A stretch of DNA of 64,000 bases from Adiantum capillus-veneris (lineage: Eukaryota; Streptophyta; Polypodiopsida; Polypodiales; Pteridaceae): the NCBI GenBank assembly GCA_014529385.2, contig CM043942.1, positions 31,800,469 to 31,864,468 of the forward strand. The letters are read 5' to 3'. Below are positions 44,664 through 56,238 of this stretch, one piece after another. A model generated the notes under the pieces. The model had not been told where the DNA came from and did not search any database. It saw only the letters and a list, made by a program, of their open reading frames with translations. The first letter of the stretch is position 1. The number at the start of each line of letters is the position of its first letter. The translations under genes and the position numbers were made by a program.

Positions 44664-45407
44664 ATTATATCTCTCCACCTTGCCATTTTTCACCATTTCT
44701 ACATCCCCCCCCCCCCCCCCCCCCTCTCTCCTTTAAACCTCAAAAAAAATCATTTTTTCTCAAACTCACATAGTTATTTTTTGTACCCATTTTTCTCTTT
44801 TTTTCTTTTTATTGTTTGAGTTTTTTTTTAACTCATTTATTCTTTTTTCCCTAATTAAGTAAATTCAAGGTTAGCTCTCTTTCACTCAATTAAACGTAAC
44901 CCTACATTAATCAAACAATCTTTTTCTTCCTCTCTTTTCCTATCTCTCACACTGATCACTAAACATAAACATGAACATACGATAATCAAACAATCTTCTT
45001 CTCCCTCTCTTTTTCTCTCTCTCACACTAAAAACACACTAATAATATGCACTCTCTCTTACACTAATCACCCCAATCTTTTCCTCCCTTTCATTTTCTCT
45101 CTCACACAGATACTTAACTACACTAATCACACACCACAAGCAACCAAACAAATTGAACCGCAAAGAGGACAAACAAATTGATTGCAAGCAAAAGAGGGAG
45201 AATGCAAAAGCTGAGCTTTACTTTTACTCTTTAGTGTGTCTGTGTGCATGCGTAAGGGGTAGTGTTAAAAAAAAACCTCTTTTTTTTTCTCCTTGTAGTC
45301 GAGCTTTCCCCGATGGTAGTGCTTCCTTCCCTCGTTGCGGTGATGCTCCAACGAACACCCATAGAGAATGCTCCTCCAAAATAGAGTTTGTGTGTGTGCG
45401 TGTGCAC

Positions 45408-45442
<35 letters not shown>

Positions 45443-45967
45443 GGGAGGGGCTTGAGAGAGAGAGAGATGGCAAGGTGCAGGTGCAATGGCGGGGAGACCC
45501 GTTGAGCAAGGTATACCAAAAACGTGACATACCTTGCTCTGCTTCTTTTTTAAGAACACAAGACATTACCACAGATAGTACCGCGTATATTACCATGACT
45601 ATTACCTCATGTTGAATTTTTAAAACGTTCTAAAAATTATTCGATATTGCAAAGCTATTCTTTTCCCAACCCCCTCTCAACCAACATTACCTTTAGTACT
45701 ATTTCTATTTTTTTCTCGTTTCTCTTTTCCTACTTATTGCTTTTTTTTAATTAATTCTTTAGTTTTTTCCTCTCTTTCACTATTGAAAATTTATCTTACA
45801 CCTCCTCTACTAACTATTCACTTTTTTTAGTACATTCGATTTTTCAAAGATTCTTGAATTCAACCAAGTAGCTTTCTCAAATGTATAGGGCGCTTATGAT
45901 GATCGTGGCCCTCGGAAGGGCCATGCATGCAAGCGATGGCTCAAAGACAAAATCCCTTTTCCTTGCT
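44221..45967 (+). repeat. Left arm of a ~1.75-kb inverted repeat (LINE 3' region and beyond)
   Basis: The complement of this interval is found, diverged, at 61872-63616. Shared landmarks: CACCCTTACA at the outer end, TCAGCGATATGCACTA, ACCACACACTACAAGAGTGCTCA, AATAAAATCTCTCTCT, ACACTTAACTACACTAA-type words, and CCTTGCTAC at the inner end. It contains (CT)n at 44623-44661, a C-run at 44706-44724 and (GA)n at 45411-45439. No coding content is recognised apart from overlap with the LINE tail. Confidence 0.88.
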
Positions 45968-45975
45968 ACCTAGGT

Positions 45976-46684
45976 ACATTGGTTATGACACCTATGGGAA
46001 AGCCTCATGTGAAGTCAGAATGCAATTCCAACTCCGGGCCAAATTTCATTTTGTTATCTATGGACCCCCCCAACCTCGAGCCAAATGGTCGTATGAGTCA
46101 TTGGGAATGTTCTAATAGTGGTCGATATGCCCTTCTTCAAGTTTGGTATGATTTAGTCCCCAAATCTGGGAGTTATGGTTTTTTTTTCCTTTGTTCTTTC
46201 CTGAGAAGGTTCTGCTAACCTAGGGTTTTTTAGAGCTACCCCGACCCCAAAACACTTGAGGATGCCATATTGCAAGCTCACATTCATGATTATCCAAATG
46301 ATAAGAAACCACACAGTACTCACATGCTTGATAATAAACATGGTAATACACACACACAGCATGGGCACAATAAAAGAAAGTTTTTAGTATCCACCTCAGA
46401 GGCGGCCAAGAAATCCAAGGGGTCTCGAGGGCCTCTCTCTAAATAATAATTTTAGAAGGCAAAAAAGGAAAAATTAGGTTTTCAATGCTTGGAAAGTGGC
46501 CATTGGCAAAAAGGGTTGTCCCAAGGGGGATCTGCTGCCCAGGGCAAGGAGAAAGCAGTGCACATGGTGCAGTTGTTGCCTCTTGAGTCAGCCTCATGTT
46601 TCTCCAAGCTAGAGGTAACACACATGGAGGTGATGCATGAATATTGTATAGCAGCTTCCATGTGAAAATAGACCTTCGGTCCAT
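45976..46684 (+). pseudogene. Gypsy J gag C-terminal remnant
   Basis: Mostly unreadable, but at about 46479-46525 a frame gives GFQCLESGHWQKGL, which fits a CCHC knuckle (CFQC-x-x-GH-x4-C) with first and last cysteines lost. It precedes the protease of the same element. Confidence 0.5.
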
Positions 46685-49137
46685 ATGCACGAATCTATTC
46701 AAGGTCACAAGGTGCACATCTTGGTAGATGATGGTGCTACTCACAATTTCATTAACTACGGGTTAGTGAAAAAGCTCGAATTACTGCAAACTCCGAGTCC
46801 CCACCGTTACAAGGTACCGATTGTGAATGGCTATGATGTTGAAGTGTGGGATACTCAAGTGAGAGATGTACCATTGGAAATTCAAGGGTATTCCACATCC
46901 TTGGTGAATTTCTAGGTTATGAACATGGAGAGGACAAATGTGGTACTTGGTCGAGAATGGTTGCATAGCCTAGGACCATCATTGAAGTGTAGCTACAAGC
47001 ACAACAGTCTGATGTTTGAATACCATGACACACATGTGTTGTTGTTAGGAGAGAAGGATGTGCCTTCCTCACCACTGATATGTACAACAGAGTTTATGAA
47101 TCTCACTTCTGATAATGAAATAGAAGAAGTTTTTTTATGTTACTCATTGTGTCATTTTCTTTCAAATGTTAAATCTGTTGAAAATTCCTCAATGCCGTAT
47201 GCTTCTCTCTCTTCTCTTCCAGCAATGGCTACTACTCTCTCTTCTCAACAAGCAAAAGTTTCTAGTCAATTAAAAGTTTTTTTAAAAGAATGTCAAGATT
47301 TTTTTCCTAATGATTAACCACCAAGATTACTGCCGACACAATTTGTGCAACATGGCATAGATGTGGTTGCAGGCAGTAAGCCGGTTAGTAAACCACCCTA
47401 TAGAATGAATCATTCTCAGGCTACCGAGGTAGAAAGTCAACTTGCTGACTATCTCAGCAGAGGGTTTATTCAACCAAGTTCTTCACCATGGGCTTCTATC
47501 CTATATGTGAAGTAAAAGGATAGTAGCATGCGCATGTATGTTGACTACCATGGTTTGAATGCGATAATTGTTAAGAACAAGTACCCATTACCACAAGTGG
47601 ATGATTTTTTTGACAAGCGCACTCATGCTTGTATTTTCACAAATATAGACTTGCAGTCGGGATATCACCAAGTACACATTTGACTGGCTAATATACCTAC
47701 AACTGCATTCCAAACAAGGTTTGGACATTATCAATTTTTGGTTATGTCCTTTGGGTTAACGAATGCGCTTGCAACTTTCATGACGCTCATGGATAGAGTC
47801 TTAAGACGGTACTTGGGCAAGTCTATTATTGTTTTTCTTGATGACATTCTCATGTGCAGTGCTTTTGAGGAAGACCACTTGTAACATCTGAGGTAGGCAT
47901 TTGAATTGCTACGAGCAAACAAGTTATATACCAAAGGGTCAAAGTGTGATTCTCTCAAGGAGGAAATTTACTATCTAGGACATGTTATCCCAGCTAATGG
48001 GCTGCCATGGATCAATCCAAAGTGGATGCCATTTGGAGATAGCCATCTCCTAGAAATCTAAAAGAGTTATAGATTTTCTTGGGATTTGTAGGTTTTTATC
48101 AAAGGTTCGTTAAAAACTATGCCCATATTGTTATGCCAATCATGGACCAGCTGAAAGGAAAAGGGAAAACCTTTTAGTGGGGTGCCGCTCAATAGCAAAG
48201 TTTTGATCCTCTCAAGGATGCATTAGCTACGGATCCTATCCTAGCTATTTTCGATCCTTTGAAGCCATTTGTTTTGGAAACGAATGCTAGTAATCGTCCT
48301 ATTGGAGCAATCCTTTTACAAGAAGGGAGGCCAATTGCATTTGAAAGCAAGAAGCTTGATTTAGCACAATAGAATTATTCTATTAATGAATGCGAACTCT
48401 ATGCAATAGTGTCTTCCTTAAAGACATGGCAAAATTATTTGTATGGAGGTTAGTTTGAGATTGTGTTTGACCATGAAAGCATAAATGGTTTACACAACAA
48501 ATAGACTTGAAGGGTCGAAAAGCCAGGTGGGTTGAGATTCTTCACAAGTATGACGCAAAGCTCGGACATCATAAAGGATGATACAATGTGGTGGTTGATG
48601 CTCTTAGTCATATGCATGAGATCAACTCGCTTCTATTCACAAAACTTCAAAGTGAATTTTATGATTCTCTGAAGAGAAACTATGAGCATGATGATGCATA
48701 CTCCAAAGTGTGGAGCCATGTGTAAATGAGGGATCCTTCTTACTCCAATTCTAGTGGTGTTTTGTTAATCTCCACACACAGTTCTCCTTTGTTGAGTGAT
48801 GAATTGCAGAGATGGAAGAATTTTTCCATTGATAATGGGTACCTACTACACAAGGGGAGAGTTTATGTACCAATGAAGGCGGACATTCGGTGCCAAATTC
48901 TTTATGAATGTCACGATGGTCCAAGTGCAAGGCACCCAGGAATTAAAAAGACTTATGCTCTCGTAAGACGACATTTTTACTGGCCAAGTCTACGTGGCTT
49001 TGTTCAAGACTATGTCTTGCATTGCCAAAAATGTCAAGTTATCAAAGCAGAGCACTTGAAGGCAGGAGGACTCTTACATCCACTAGAGATTCCTAATGGT
49101 AAATGGGAAATCATCTCTATGGATTTTATTGTATGTA
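46685..49137 (+). pseudogene. Gypsy J protease, reverse transcriptase, RNase H and integrase front
   Basis: The protease site reads ILVDDGATHNFIN (usual D-S-G-A; here D-D-G-A), followed by VVLGREWL. The RT follows with LSRGFIQPSSSPWAS, MRMYVDYHGLNAI, FTNIDLQSGYHQV, FGLTNALATFM and catalytic IVFLDDILM. RNase H and linker are heavily broken. The integrase front is good: HPGIKKTYALVRRHFYWP ... CQKCQVIKAEH, then WEIISMDFIV, after which the plus-strand match stops at about 49137. The element order is plus, and the continuation is on the other strand. Confidence 0.85.
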
Positions 49138-49139
49138 AT

Positions 49140-49733
49140 TTTTGGATGGGTTTTCCATTTTTCGGATTGCTCTAGTATTTTTCTTCTTATTTTAAATAAA
49201 AAAGGATCAAAACTAGAAAATAAATAGTAAATAGACTTACATGGAGAAACAGAAGATGCCTTGATGATTGAGAAGGGAAGACAAACAAGCATGTCAAATC
49301 TTGTTCGATTGTGACGACAGTGATGGAAAGCCTAAATTGGGTTCGCATTGCCAAATTTGGTGAAATTCTTGGAAAACGAGCAATCGGAGTCCAAATGAAG
49401 AAATTTTTGAAGGAAATGTGCACTACAAAGTTTAATAGAACCAATTAGGGAGTTTGAGAGAAAATGAGTTCGGAAGCCCAGGTATGTATAGTCTAGGTAG
49501 GCCAAATTTAGTTTTAATTCTACTTTAACCTTCTTGGAGAGAGCTCTCATAGCTGATTTTTTGTGTGCATTTGTGCACTCCTATCACATTTGACTAAAAG
49601 GCCCTATGGCTGCCTTGCCTTGATCCTCCACCCAACCTCCCTTTATAGGCCTTGTCCCTAGGATCCCGCCTCCATAAGCAGCCAGCCAATGGCCCGATCC
49701 TTGACCTCTAGGGTGGCCCTTGGCTTGACATTA
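49140..49733 (-). repeat. LTR-like segment of gypsy J, inverted
   Basis: On the minus strand a purine-rich CCAAGGAGAGAG precedes TGTCAAGCC at 49733, fitting a polypurine tract and LTR start. A TATA-type core, GGCCTATAAAGGGAGG, lies at 49651-49636 on that strand. The other LTR edge is not fixed. Confidence 0.45.
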
Positions 49734-49779
49734 CTCTCTCCTTGGAGAAGCGTTTTCGTCCTTGAAAACAAAAGTGGGA

Positions 49780-50460
49780 AACTTCTTCTTAAGAACACTA
49801 ATGTTTTTTCAAGTGGCACCTTCTTTATGTCAATCTTTCCACTCGACTAAAGCTTGTCAATGTACATGACGATGCATACGTAAGTCATGATAGTCCAAAA
49901 TACGTTTAGGTTCATGCGGTTGGATATGAGGTTCAACAAAATCAACCAAAATCTGTTGGTCAATAACATTATCGTCCCCATGCAAGCGTTTTTATAAACA
50001 ACTTACATGAAATACCGGATGATATAGGTTGAAAACCGTCCATTAGCATGAAAGGACTAAAACCAGCCGTGACATGCTTATCACTATTGAAAGCAAACAC
50101 AAGAAGAGGTAGATACTCTTCCCAGTCTATTTGTTTCTTGCTAACGTATGCTCGTAGCATATCCTCTAGCACTTGGTTAACTCATTTAGTCTGTTGTACT
50201 AAGGTTGAGTTGTGTACCCAATATTTTAAAGATAGCCCTCCAAAACTGAATATTAAACTTGGGATCACAGTCACTCACAATGTTGCTTGGCAATCCATAC
50301 AACTTGTACATATTTTCCACATATAACTTAGCTAATTTTGGAGTCTTTATTGTCGACTTGATTGGAGTAAACTTGCATACTTTAGTCAACCGGTCTATGA
50401 CCACCCATACCAAGTTATGACCTCGTATAGTGGTTGGTAAACACATAAAAGCTAAACTTG
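49780..50460 (-). pseudogene. Gypsy J integrase core end and chromodomain, inverted
   Basis: From about 50460 on the minus strand: LPTTIRGHNLVWVVIDRLTK, VSDCDPKFNIQFW (second catalytic D context) and WEEYLPLLVFAFN. Near 49900-49780 is a chromodomain-like segment, ILDYHDLRMHRHVH...ALVEWKD...ATWKN, as in chromoviruses. It picks up within a codon or two of where the plus-strand integrase at 49137 stops (MDFIV / CLPTTI), so a 1.3-kb inversion of one element explains both halves. Confidence 0.75.
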
Positions 50461-50545
50461 GCCATATTTTTTTGGATTTCTTCATTTTGATCACTATTTC
50501 GGCCAAAAAATACGCAAAAAGAGTGAAAATTGTAACATTTTTGGC

Positions 50546-50703
50546 TTTTTTGACAATATTTACACATGCCTAGGGGTTATCATATTACGTTATCATTGAT
50601 CTCTTAGCTTATTAACTTATTTTTTGACAATATTTATACTTTTTACACATGCCTAGGGGTTATCATATTACGTTATCGTTGATCTCTTAACTTATAAGGG
50701 CAT
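50546..50703. repeat. ~85-bp direct duplication
   Basis: ACACATGCCTAGGGGTTATCATATTACGTTATC-type sequence occurs twice (about 50562 and 50647) with the same flank TTTTTTGACAATATTTA. Two differences were noticed. Confidence 0.85.
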
Positions 50704-51008
50704 TTGACTTTTGAGTTGCAAAAACTCACACATTATTATACAAACACTTCAAAACATTGCCTTTTTCCTGGTGTTTTTCATCTATATGGGTTTGCATTTA
50801 GAATGCCTACCCCCCTCCTTGCTTGAGCCCACCGGGACGAGAGGGTGTAATCTGGGTAGTGAAATGCATGGGTAGTCAAGTCGTGTCTATGCATAGCCGT
50901 CGGGATTGGCTTTACCATGCTATTGATGTCAATACAATCCAAAACACTATGTTGTGCAAGAGAAGGGTCTTGAGCAGAGAGCTCAAGGGTTATCAAAGAT
51001 GAAGCATC
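50704..51008. other. Unassigned interval left of copia H
   Basis: No recognisable gene. The last five bases GCATC (51004-51008) are the target site of copia H. Confidence 0.4.
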
Positions 51009-51450
51009 TGTTAAGTATGGAGCCTGATTTCTCAAGGGCGGACACATATGGGCGGATTGGAGGGTCCGACTTAGACTTGTCTACAGAAGGGCGGCTACAC
51101 ATAGCTGCCTCTCATGAGAAAGGGCAGCCCTTTTGGCCTATAAAAGGAGGCCATTTCTACACACATTTCGTAGTGTGTTGGTGCAACAAGGTGGGTGTGA
51201 AGTGGTGAGAGTGAAGCAAGGTGGGAGCTCTATTAAGGGCTTAATCCCTTTGTAACCTACTTCTTGTTTGAAGTACTAAATCCATTGAGTGGATGCTTTC
51301 CCGTAGATATAGCCCACATTTGGTGAACCACGTATATCATGTGTGATCTCTCTCTCTCTACTCTACTCTATAATCTCGTGTGTGAAATCTATCTCTCTCC
51401 ATTAAGTAAGCTACTCAAATATCTATTTAGCTACGTCCTATTTCCTAACA
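51009..51450 (+). repeat. Copia H 5' LTR (short form)
   Basis: 442 bp, TGTTAAGTATGG...TCCTAACA. After GCCTGATT it jumps directly to TCTCAAGGGCGG, lacking the ~360 bp found in the 3' LTR. Core promoter TTGGCCTATAAAAGGAGGCC at 51133-51152. Confidence 0.95.
51133..51152 (+). promoter_or_regulatory. Copia H core promoter (TATA in a GGCC palindrome)
   Basis: TTGGCCTATAAAAGGAGGCC. The same 20 bases are at 55915-55934 (3' LTR) and at 60469-60488 in the K LTR-like region. Confidence 0.7.
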
Positions 51451-51452
51451 AC

Positions 51453-51464
51453 TGGTATCAGAGC
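51453..51464 (+). promoter_or_regulatory. Copia H primer binding site
   Basis: TGGTATCAGAGC, two bases after the LTR. Confidence 0.95.
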
Positions 51465-51523
51465 AAGGTTTGCTCGTAGCTAAATTATCTCAAGGAAAGG
51501 ATTTCTTAAATTGAGTGGGAGTT

Positions 51524-52381
51524 ATGGCAGAGGAAGCGAAGCTCAAGATTCAAAAGTTCAACGGCAAAAACTACCAACATTGGAAGATGCAGATTGAAGA
51601 CTATCTTTACCAGAAGGACCTCTATTTGCCACTAGGCAGCCTTGCAAAGAAGCCCGCAACGATGACAGATGAAGCATGAATTGTCCTTGATCGAAAGGCA
51701 TTGGGAACAATCCGGTTAAGCTTGGTGTCAATATTGGCCTTCAACGTTTTGGAGTTGAAGACCACGGAGGACTTGATGAAGTCACTTGACGACTTCTACG
51801 AGAAACCATCGACATCCAATAAGGTATTTCTCATGAAGTGCTTGTTCAATCTAAAGATGGTAGAAAATGGTTCAATTGCAGAGCACCTGAATGACTTTAA
51901 CACAAACATAAATCAATTTCGATCGGTAAGAATCAATTTTGATGATGAAATGAGAGCTCTCCTTACACTATCATCTCTACCGGATAGTTGGGACAGCCTT
52001 GTGATGGCTATAAGTAATTCTATCTCTGGCACAAATACTCTTAAGTTTGATGATGTTGTGGGTATTCTTCTAAGCGAGAAAATGCGAAGGAGAAGCACAG
52101 GTGAATCATCAAGTGCTGCACTATCAATGGAAACAAGAGGAAGGCCTAAGGAGAGATGCAAAAACCATCGTGATCGCTCAAGGCAAAGCAAGTCACGCAC
52201 AAAGTCAGTTCTTGAATGTTGGAATTGCAGCAAGAAGGGCCACGTCAAGAAGGATTGTTGGTCTAAGAAGAAGAAGGAGTTAGAGTCTCAAGATGACAAG
52301 CCAACATCGGAGGCCAATGTGGCACGTAAAGTAGAGCAAGATGCTCTAATTCTCTCATTAGACAATGTGTCTAATTCCTAG
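51524..52381 (+). pseudogene. Copia H gag
   Basis: Starts at the ATG at 51524 (MAEEAKLKIQKFNGKNYQHW). A TGA at about 51677 interrupts it. The core has LMKSLDDFYEKPSTSNKVFL and LDLPDSWDSL-type text (SSLPDSWDSLVMAISNS). The knuckle CWNCSKKGHVKKDC lies near 52217-52258. It ends with a TAG at about 52379, directly before the protease site in the same frame, so the stop splits gag from pol. Confidence 0.9.
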
Positions 52382-52923
52382 ATAGTAGATTCTGGGGCTT
52401 CATTCCATGCGACACCACACAAGAAACATTTCAAAGATTACACCAAAGGTAATTTTGGGTATGTATACTTGGGAGATGATGAAGCTTGTGAAATTGTCAG
52501 CAAAGGTATAGTTTGTGTCAAAACTGCTAACGGAAATGAATGGAAGCTTAAAGATGTTAGGCATGTTCCTTCTCTTCGCAAACATTTGATCTCTAAAGGA
52601 CAATTGGATGATGAAGGTCACAACATTGCATTCGGAACAAATGGTGGAAGATCTCAAAGGGATCTTTGGTGGTTGCCAAAGGAGAAAAAGTTGGTACACT
52701 TTACTTATGTATTGTTAGCATGCAACCTTTACCTTATGCAACAACTACAGAAGTCGACAGTGCGGTGTGGCACTACTGGCTTGGGCATATGAGTGCCAAA
52801 GGAATGCAAATCCTTCAAACAAAGAAGCTTCTACAAGTTTTGAAAGAGGTGGACTTAGAGTTCTGTGAAGATTATGTTTATGGTTTAAAAAAAGAGGGTA
52901 AATTTTCAAAAATCAAGAAATGA
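52382..52923 (+). pseudogene. Copia H protease and pre-integrase
   Basis: IVDSGASFHATPHKKHF is an intact copia protease active site. VRHVPSLRKHLISKGQLDDEG follows. The pre-integrase has VWHYWLGHMSAKGMQIL and the CEDYVYGLKK segment, where the usual C-x2-C is damaged (second Cys replaced by Y). Frameshift near 52660. Confidence 0.85.
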
Positions 52924-52945
52924 AAGAAAAATTAAAAAACTTGAG

Positions 52946-53440
52946 TTGGTTCATTTTGATGTTTGGGGTCCTGCAAGTACACCATCACTTGGTGGCTCAT
53001 TGTACTATGTAACATTCATAGACGATGCGACTACAAAAACATGGGTTTATGTCATCAAGAATAAGTCCATGTGTTTTCCATATTTCAAAAGTGGAAAGCC
53101 TTTGTGGAGAATGAAGCAAGTACCAAGGTTAAGTGCCTCAAATCCAACAATGGAGGCGAATATTGAAGCCAAGCTTTTGAAAGCTTTTATGCTAGCAATG
53201 GTATTCGGAAGCAAAGGACAACCCCAAGAACACCTTTAAAAAATGGGATTTTGGAAAGGATGAACAGGACAATCATGGAGCGAGCACGAAGCATGCGGCT
53301 ACATGTAGGCCTACCGCTTGAGCTTTGGATGGAAGCTGTAAGCACGTCTGTGTACTTAATCAACCGATCATCCTCAACGGCATTGGATGGGGGAGTTCCA
53401 AAGGGTGTGGACAGGTAAACCGGTGAGCTATTCATTTCTC
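52946..53440 (+). pseudogene. Copia H integrase core
   Basis: MVHFDVWGPASTPSLGGSLY gives the first catalytic aspartate. ATTKTWVYVIKNK follows. The second region reads KCLKSNNGGEY-like (frame broken, D replaced). NGILERMNRTIMERARSM gives the glutamate. AVSTSVYLINRSSS ends it. The frame changes twice. Confidence 0.82.
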
Positions 53441-54825
53441 AAAGTGTTTGGGTGCGAGGCTTTCATGCACATAGATAGAAGTCTAAGGTCAAAGCTAGAT
53501 GCAAAGTCCAAAAAAACATTCTTCATCGGCTATGGAGAAGGTGGCTTTGGGTATCGCCTATGGAATCCTGAAGATGGTAAAATCTTTAGGAGTAGGGGTG
53601 TAATTTTTAATGAACAAAATATGTACAAAGATTACTTGGAAAGAAAACAAATAAAAGAAACGATGATGAGTACATGGAGCTTGAGGACGGTGAAGACTCA
53701 AGGAGTACAAACGGTGACAACGTACAACAACGTCAACCAAATGAGGAACCTTGACCTATTCCTCGGAGATCCACAAGAGCAAGTAGACCTCCAGAGAGGT
53801 TTGTTCCTTCCTTCAACCATCTCTTGATCTCAAATTGTGGAGAGCCAAAATCATACGAAGAAGCTATGCATCACAAATCCAAAGAAGAATGGATGAAGAG
53901 CATGCAAGTGGAGATGGACTCACTACATCGCAACCAAACATGGGATTTGGTTGAGTTTCCTAAAGGTAAGTGGGCACTTCAAAACAAATGGGTGTACAAG
54001 CTGAAGGAAGACGAAGGCGGGAAGAAAAGGTACAAGTCTAGGCTTGTGGTAAAAGGGTTTTCTCAAAACAAAGGTATTGAATTCAATGAAATATTTTCTC
54101 CTGTTGTAAAAATGAACTCAATTAGGCTTGTCTTAAGCCTTGTGGATGCTCATGATTTAAATCTCAAGCAAATGGATGTAAATACGGCATTCCCTCACGG
54201 TGACTCAGAGGAGGAAATTTACATGCTTCAACCAAAGGGGTATGAAGTAAGGGGTAAGGAGAAAATAGTTTGTAGATTAAAGAAGAGCTTGTATGGTTTA
54301 AAGCAAGCATCAAGAAAATGGTACTTGAAGTTCAATCGATGGATGCTGGATCATGGATTGAGAAGATGCAACTCAGATCATTGCATCTACACGAAGAGTT
54401 TGGGAGATGGGAAGTTCATCATCCTAATGTTGTATGTTGATGACATGCTGATTGCAAGTGCTAACATGTAGGACATCAAAGACCTAAAAAAGGAGCTATC
54501 TAAATCTTTTTCAATGAAAGATTTAGGTGCTGCAAAGAGGATACTTTGTATGAAGATATCAAGGGACAGGACGAAGAAGACAATAAAGCTATCTCAAGAG
54601 GATTATATCAAGAAGGTACTAGAAAGGTTTGAAACAAACACGGTTTCTACACCTTTGGCTGGTCACTTTAAACTAACCAAGGATATGTGTCCAAAGACAC
54701 AAGAGGAGATTGCCTATCTGTCTAAAGTTCCATATGTTGCAACGGTAGGTTCTCTTATGTATGCTATGGTATGGACAAGGCCAAATATTGCACATGCAGT
54801 GGGAGTTGTAAGTAGGTTCAGGTAA
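53387..54825 (+). pseudogene. Copia H integrase tail and reverse transcriptase
   Basis: The integrase tail FLKVFGCEAFMHIDRSLRSK and FFIGYGEGGFGYRLWNPEDG leads to RT. RT blocks: SLHRNQTWDLVEFPKGKWAL, MDVNTAFPHGDSEEEIYML, KSLYGLKQASRKWYLKFN, catalytic LMLYVDDMLIAS. A TAG near 54470 interrupts it. It continues FSMKDLGAAKRILCMKISRD to VGSLMYAMVWTRPNIAHAVG. One of the better-kept domains of H. Confidence 0.9.
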
Positions 54826-54841
54826 AGAGCACTAGCAAGCT

Positions 54842-55372
54842 GTGAAGTGGATTCTTAGGTATCTAAAAGATACAACAACAAATGCTTTGTATTATGGAGG
54901 AACTGATATTTTTCTAGAAGGGTATGCTGATGTAGATATGGCAGGTGACAAAGATACTCGAAGAAGCACTATTGGCTATGTCTTCACAATTGGAGGCACA
55001 GCGGTAAGCTGGGCTTCAAAGCTACAGAAAGTGATCTCACTTTCTACCACGGAAGCAGAGTATGTAGCAATGACGGAGGCAAGCAAAGAAATGTTGTGGC
55101 TTCACAGATTTTTAGAAGAGCTTGGATTCAAACAAGACAATTGTGTCTTGTATAGTGATAGCCAAAGCGCTATCCATGTTTCAAAGAACTTAGCCTTTCA
55201 TTCAAGGAAAAAGCACATTGAGGTGAGATATCACTTCATACATACTCTTTTGGAAGAGGGACAGCTAAAGCTAGGAAAGGTACATACAAGTGAAAATCCT
55301 GCAGACATGTTCACAAAGGTGGTCAACAAGGAGAAGTTGAGCTTTTGCTCACCTTCAATCGGCATCCAATGA
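54842..55372 (+). pseudogene. Copia H RNase H
   Basis: LRYLKDTTTNALYYGG, then EGYADVDMAGDKDTRRSTIGYVF, LSTTEAEYVAMTEASKEMLW, LYSDSQSAIHVSKN, KKHIEVRYHFIHTLLEEG and NPADMFTKVV: the complete copia RNase H block. It is open for 176 residues to its natural stop. Confidence 0.92.
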
Positions 55373-55421
55373 TAAGAAGCCAAGATGGAAAGCAGTCACA
55401 GATTTGGTTTGGAGATCACTC

Positions 55422-55435
55422 TCCAAGTGGGAGAT
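55422..55435 (+). promoter_or_regulatory. Copia H polypurine tract
   Basis: CCAAGTGGGAGATT directly before the 3' LTR; it primes plus-strand synthesis. Confidence 0.9.
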
Positions 55436-56238
55436 TGTTAAGTATGGAGCCTGATTTACCCCTCGTCATTTTTTGTATTAAAAACGCACATTTGTAAGGC
55501 TCTCATTATGAGCAGAAGCCATCGTGCGTGAAGAAAAATTACTCGCCAAAAATCAAAATCACTCGCCAGAAACCAAAATTTTCACGGCCAGTCTCGAGCA
55601 AAGCTTGAGACTAGCTTCATTGGAATATTCCTTTTTGTCGGAATATTATGGCCGGATGGCGGCCGGAAAATGGTCGAAAAAAGACTGGTCGTTTGGCCAG
55701 TTGACCGGTGGCCAAAAGTCAATGACCGATGGTCGGTGGTCGAAAGTCAATGGCTGGTGGTCGGTGGCCGAATTCAATGGCCAATGGCCAAATTCAAAAG
55801 CGGACTAGTCTTCTCAAGGGCGGCCACACATGGGCGGATTGGAGGGTCCGATTTGAACTTGTCTACACAAGGGAGGCTACACATGGCTACCTCTCATGAG
55901 AGAGGGTATCCCTTTTGGCCTATAAAAGGAGGCCATTTCTACACACATTTTATAGTGTGAAGTTGATGCAACAAGGTGGGTGTGAAGTGGTGAGAGTGAA
56001 GCAAGACTGGAGCTCTATTAAGGGTATAATCCCTTTGTAACCTACTTCTTGTTTGAAGTACTAAATCCATTGAGTGGTTGCTTTTCCGTGGATGTAGCCC
56101 ACATTGGGTGAACCACATATATCATGTGTGCTCTCTCTCTCTCTCTACTCTACTCTATAATCTCGTGTGTGAAAATCTGTCTCTCTCCATTAAATAAGCT
56201 ACTCAAATATCTATTTAGCTACGTCCTATTTCCTAACA
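55436..56238 (+). repeat. Copia H 3' LTR (long form)
   Basis: 803 bp, same ends as the 5' LTR. It has an extra segment of about 360 bp after GCCTGATT (55461-55815) with repeated GGTCGGTGGTCGAAAGTCAATGG-type words near 55670-55795. Confidence 0.95.

Larger units (their letters stand above)
51009..56238 (+). mobile_element. Nearly complete copia retrotransposon H
   Basis: Plus strand, LTRs 51009-51450 and 55436-56238. It has an initiator-Met primer site, a polypurine tract, and flanking GCATC / GCATT (one mismatch) as target duplication. All copia domains are present but with several stops and frameshifts. The two LTRs differ greatly in length because about 360 bp present in the 3' copy is absent from the 5' copy. 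Confidence 0.95.
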
